Origin: BA4 sp044376575
Lineage (GTDB): Bacteria > Bacteroidota > Bacteroidia > CAIKAF01
Direction of reading: 5' to 3'
NCBI GenBank assembly: GCA_044376575.1
Contig: JBILKR010000002.1
Location: 62,001-126,000 of the forward strand
DNA: 64,000 nt
In this document: positions 60,431-64,000 of the stretch, piece by piece
Layout: every line of letters starts with the position of its first letter
Numbering within the stretch: position 1 is the first letter of the stretch
Notes under the pieces: model-generated
What the model saw: only the letters and a program-made list of their open reading frames with translations
Told to the model about the DNA's origin: nothing
Databases searched by the model: none
Program-made: the position numbers and the translations under genes

Positions 60431-63403
60431 ATGAAAAACCCGTATATCTTTTGTCTTATTAATTTAATGATATTGAGTAGTTTTTTAAATGCTCAGTGGA
60501 CAAATGTTGGTCCTTCTCCGGGGTTGGGTTCAAGAACTACGTCAATTGTTATTCATCCGGTTACCAATACCCCTTACGTATTGTACAGAAATTTTGATGC
60601 GTTTAGTAATACCCACAAGTGTGTAGTCAAGATGTGGAACGGAAGCAGTTGGGTGCAGGTGGGCAATACAGTTGGTACTAACGTAAATAATGAACTCATC
60701 TCTATGGCCATAGACCCTGTGAGTAATGCCATATATATTGCGTACAGCACGACTTCTACAAATCATTATCAGGTAGAAAAGTATAATGGTACGTCATGGT
60801 CAGTTATCGGATCTTACCTTGGGTTTATTGATGGAAGCGGAGTGAAAATAGCTCTGCATCCTCAAACAAAATTGCCTTACATTGCATTCTCCAATACATT
60901 TGAAAACCTGTATCGTGTATTAAGTTATAACGGAACATCATGGAGTAATGTGGGAAGTCCGCTGGGATCTTCTCTGGATGATAGTAATATTGATTTGTGT
61001 TTTCATCCTCAAACATCAGAGCCTTATGTGGCTTATCGAAACAGTGGCACTCAGAAATTCGTCGTCAAAAAATTTAACGGAACAAACTGGATGCAAGTAG
61101 GAAGTGAATTCGGATTTGCAGGATATGATGTTCCGATTAATATCGAAATAGATGCACATAATATGACCCCCTATGTCATTTTTGCTGATGCATCTTGTGG
61201 AGAGCAGAAATACAGAATATTAAAATTCACAGGTATAAACTGGGAACACTTAGGCGAAGGTCAAGGCGATGCTGATTTCGGATATGGTACCATGGCAGAT
61301 ATCGCTTTTTCTCCTAATGATGATGTTTATATCATTTATCCTGATCAAAATGAATATAAATTCAAAATCAAGAAATTTAAAAATGGCATATGGGTTAGTT
61401 TGGGAAATGGAGAAGGATTAACCTTCGCTTCTTTTCCTGGAACAATGCTTCATCCAACCATAGCATTTACATCGCTCAACGACAACCCATATATATGTTA
61501 TGAAGAAGGGAGTAATGGTCAGGTTACCGTTAAACAATATAATTGTGGCACCTCTTATAATCCATTTTCGAGTGATACAATTACGCTATGTGGTGTAAGT
61601 GCTACTCTTGATGCAGGCGCAGGCTATGTAAATTATAGCTGGAATACGGGAAGCACAAATCAGACAGTGGTAGCAAATCAAACAGGACCATATATTGTTT
61701 CAGTTTCTCAACCCAACGGATGTGTACTTTTTGATGCGGTATATGTAAAACAAATCAATGGTCAGCTTTTGGTTTCTGATACTGCCATTTGTATTGGAGA
61801 TTCAGCAGTAATATCAACGTCTAACAATTCTCTTCAGGTGTGTGATTATGTTTTGCCATCACATTTACAAAATGGTCTAAAGGCATTTTATCCTTTTTGT
61901 GGCAATGCAGCAGATGGCAGTGGGAATGGAAATCACTTAAATGAATCTTCTTTTGGTACATATTACACAGAAGATCGGTTCGGCAATCCTAACGCAGCGC
62001 CATTATTTAAAGGATGTGGATTTTTTCAGAAATCAAATCCGAATTTATTTTCAGGAAACTCTTCCAGAACGATTGCATTTTGGTATAAACAAACAGATAC
62101 AAATACAATACAGGTTTCTTTGGTTGGTATTTTTGATGATCCTTTTCCTGCATGCATTCAGCAATCATCCGTTGAAATGTCTCCCAATGCCGGCAATTTT
62201 TACTACTGGACTGCCTGTAATGATATTTCATTTGCCAATAATAATGGGTTAAATAACTGGAATCACGTTGCATTTACCTATCACCAGAATACGGTAACCA
62301 TATATAAAAATGGAGTTCAAACGGCTTCGGGTCCAATTCAATCACTTAACACCAGTGCTGCTGAATTAAGGATTGGCGGTGGTCTTACCTCAACCAATAT
62401 CATCAGTAATTTTAAAGGTAGCATTGACGATGTTGCCATTTGGAACAGGGCGCTATCTGCACAAGAAATCGCACAAATGTATTCCATGGATTTTTATACC
62501 TATACATGGTCAACCGGAGATTCTGTTTCTTCAATTACGGTGAACCCAACGGCAACAACAACTTATAGCGTTACAGTTTCTAATGGGATTTCATCCTGTC
62601 TGGCATCTACCATTGTAAATGTGAGCGCTCCGGTAGCCAGTATCAATCAGAGTGGTCACGTGAACATCTGTCAGGGAGATAGTATATTGCTTCAGGGTAG
62701 CGGAGGTGTTACATATCAGTGGAGTTCGGGACAAACATCTGCAGGGTTTTATGCAGATCAGGGTGGAACATATCAAGTTACGGTTACTGATGCAAACAAT
62801 TGCACCGACAGCTCAAGTCCTGTGATTTTACATGTTAATCCAACCTCATCGGCAACACAGCAAGTGGCCGCTTGTAACACATATATATGGCCTGTAAATA
62901 ATCAAACATACACGAACAGCGGAACATTTATTGATACCTTGTCAAATGGATATGGTTGTGATTCCGTGGTTACCTTGTCGCTAACCGTTGGATATTCTTT
63001 TACTTTTTATCAGCCGTTAACCATATGTAATGGTAACTCTGTAACAGTAGGCAACAATACATACACTACCTCCGGATCTTATTCTGATATATTAACCGGA
63101 GCCAATGGCTGTGATAGTATTGTAAATACAGATTTAACGGTTCTCGATTGTTCTTCAATTGAAGAGAACTGGATAGATATGGTTAATCTTTATCCTAATC
63201 CGGCCAGTGATATGATTCAAGTTTCTATTCCATCAGTAATGGTTGGTTCTCCTTTTGTAATTGTTGATGCGCTGGGAAGAGTCATGATGAATAATGTTTT
63301 GAACTCAACTGTCTATACTATATCGTTGAATGAATTCAATTCCGGGATTTATACAATTCTATTTATAGATAAGGCATTCTCACTGAAGTTTATTAAACAA
63401 TAA
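60431..63403 (+). CDS. Secreted LamG/Ig-like protein with type A T9SS domain
   Basis: 990 residues. Signal peptide MKNPYIFCLINLMILSSFLN (cut near NAQ). Residues 30-370 form a propeller-like set of repeats with the wording YNGTSWSNVGSPLG, FNGTNWMQVGSEFG and HPQTKLPYIAFS. Two Ig-like segments follow, then a LamG domain (about 480-690, GLKAFYPFCGNAADGSGNGN to DDVAIWNRALSAQEIAQMYS). One copy of the Ig-like module shared with the giant proteins comes next (SGHVNICQGDSILLQGSGG), then two CNTYIWPVNNQTYTNSG-type modules and a type A sorting domain after VLDCSSIEENW (VNLYPNPASDMIQVSIP). ATG 60431 is chosen because the promoter element and signal sequence fit it; an earlier Met (60395) is less likely. 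Confidence 0.92.
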   Translation: MKNPYIFCLINLMILSSFLNAQWTNVGPSPGLGSRTTSIVIHPVTNTPYVLYRNFDAFSNTHKCVVKMWNGSSWVQVGNTVGTNVNNELISMAIDPVSNAIYIAYSTTSTNHYQVEKYNGTSWSVIGSYLGFIDGSGVKIALHPQTKLPYIAFSNTFENLYRVLSYNGTSWSNVGSPLGSSLDDSNIDLCFHPQTSEPYVAYRNSGTQKFVVKKFNGTNWMQVGSEFGFAGYDVPINIEIDAHNMTPYVIFADASCGEQKYRILKFTGINWEHLGEGQGDADFGYGTMADIAFSPNDDVYIIYPDQNEYKFKIKKFKNGIWVSLGNGEGLTFASFPGTMLHPTIAFTSLNDNPYICYEEGSNGQVTVKQYNCGTSYNPFSSDTITLCGVSATLDAGAGYVNYSWNTGSTNQTVVANQTGPYIVSVSQPNGCVLFDAVYVKQINGQLLVSDTAICIGDSAVISTSNNSLQVCDYVLPSHLQNGLKAFYPFCGNAADGSGNGNHLNESSFGTYYTEDRFGNPNAAPLFKGCGFFQKSNPNLFSGNSSRTIAFWYKQTDTNTIQVSLVGIFDDPFPACIQQSSVEMSPNAGNFYYWTACNDISFANNNGLNNWNHVAFTYHQNTVTIYKNGVQTASGPIQSLNTSAAELRIGGGLTSTNIISNFKGSIDDVAIWNRALSAQEIAQMYSMDFYTYTWSTGDSVSSITVNPTATTTYSVTVSNGISSCLASTIVNVSAPVASINQSGHVNICQGDSILLQGSGGVTYQWSSGQTSAGFYADQGGTYQVTVTDANNCTDSSSPVILHVNPTSSATQQVAACNTYIWPVNNQTYTNSGTFIDTLSNGYGCDSVVTLSLTVGYSFTFYQPLTICNGNSVTVGNNTYTTSGSYSDILTGANGCDSIVNTDLTVLDCSSIEENWIDMVNLYPNPASDMIQVSIPSVMVGSPFVIVDALGRVMMNNVLNSTVYTISLNEFNSGIYTILFIDKAFSLKFIKQ

Positions 63404-63408
63404 TTTTT

Positions 63409-64000
63409 ATGCATAGAATTTTATTTCTTTTGATTACTATTCTGTTCACGTGCATAAATATTCCAACGAATGCACAGTCTATTATTCCCTGTAGCGCATA
63501 TTGTGTAACAAATATTCAATTAGATTCTTTGGGAGAAATGGTTGTTGATATTCATTTTACCGGCACAGCCAGTGAATTTGTTAGTTATCCATTCGTCTCT
63601 ACAGTTATTGATATTAATGGAGATACGGTAGGGCAAGGTGGTTCATTATTTTATTTTGGTCAAATCGGAGGAACTACACAAACCTATCCCCTGCCTTCTT
63701 TGATAACGGATATCCCTTCAAATTTTCAGGCAAATGTTGTATTTATCAATACAGATACCACATGTGTTTTATCTTATCCCTGCGTAACAACGGGCATTGA
63801 GAATCAGTCTGAATCCTTCACTGAATTATTTCCAAATCCATGTTCTGACTGGATAAATATTCAACTTGCCACTTCTGCATATCCCATTAATTATATTATA
63901 TTGACAGTAGATGGAAAAAAAATGATGCAGGGAAAAAATATTTCAAATCAATCTCCCATTGATGTGCGTCAACTTCCTGAAGGAATATATATCATTCAGA
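63409..64000 (+). CDS. Secreted T9SS cargo protein, truncated by the window end
   Basis: 197 codons visible; the frame is open to the right edge. Signal peptide MHRILFLLITILFTCINIPT (cut near NAQ). A short domain with cysteine pairs follows (IPCSAYCVTNIQ, TTCVLSYPCVTT), then a type A sorting domain beginning about residue 137 (ELFPNPCSDWINIQLA ... IDVRQLPEGIYIIQ), cut off within the last strand. It starts 6 nt after the preceding gene's stop, so the two are co-transcribed. Only about 10-20 residues seem to be missing. Confidence 0.88.
   Translation, partial: MHRILFLLITILFTCINIPTNAQSIIPCSAYCVTNIQLDSLGEMVVDIHFTGTASEFVSYPFVSTVIDINGDTVGQGGSLFYFGQIGGTTQTYPLPSLITDIPSNFQANVVFINTDTTCVLSYPCVTTGIENQSESFTELFPNPCSDWINIQLATSAYPINYIILTVDGKKMMQGKNISNQSPIDVRQLPEGIYIIQ

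Overview
The window is one continuous piece of a low-GC Bacteroidota chromosome. Three things support that phylum: several exported proteins carry type IX secretion (T9SS) sorting domains, a PorP/SprF-type T9SS partner is present, and eleven exact copies of the Bacteroidota -7 promoter element TAnnTTTG lie upstream of genes. The S46 peptidase, the YraN/RsuA neighbours and the purH-mreB-mreC-mreD order fit as well. I cannot name a genus. No tRNA, rRNA, CRISPR array, transposase or prophage is visible.

Region 1 (1-28.7 kb) is mostly housekeeping: purH-mreBCD (minus strand, running off the left edge), a MacB/FtsX-type permease, YraN, a pseudouridine synthase with a highly repetitive N-terminus, a GH3-type protein, LysE, and an AsmA-TauE-lipoprotein-S46 peptidase operon. 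A CPBP protease gene inside a cluster of dispersed repeats follows, then ftsX, an orphan histidine kinase, a Nudix-type regulator with a secreted phosphodiesterase, lipA, an OsmC-like gene, ung, a TPR protein, a Cys-cluster protein, an SDR and trmB.

Region 2 (28.8-48.8 kb) is dominated by giant secreted proteins. Those of 1553, 479 and 2405 residues are built from 14, 4 and 25 copies of one ~72-residue Ig-like module. The first two end in a type A sorting domain. The largest ends in a gliding-motility-associated (type B) domain and sits 7 nt upstream of its own PorP/SprF-family gene. Between them lie a DUF1295 protein, a cyclopropane-synthase-like methyltransferase that resembles fungal sphingolipid C9-methyltransferases, and metK, whose leader can fold into a four-way junction typical of a metabolite-sensing RNA.

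Region 3 (49-53.6 kb) is a polysaccharide export set: a Wzm-like permease, a Wzt-like ATPase and a 1022-residue protein with three family 2 glycosyltransferase domains, in one operon. Region 4 (53.7-64 kb) is a same-strand run of T9SS cargo: an SBBP-repeat protein, a CotH-kinase protein, a LamG/Ig protein and one running off the right edge, with two small intracellular or membrane proteins between them.

The most notable unexplained signals are: (i) two near-identical 17-bp palindromes, one before the Nudix-type regulator and one 36 kb away before the secreted CotH gene, suggesting a small regulon; (ii) the metK leader; (iii) the C9-methyltransferase-like gene; (iv) the repeat cassette around the CPBP gene; and (v) the module sharing among the giant adhesins.
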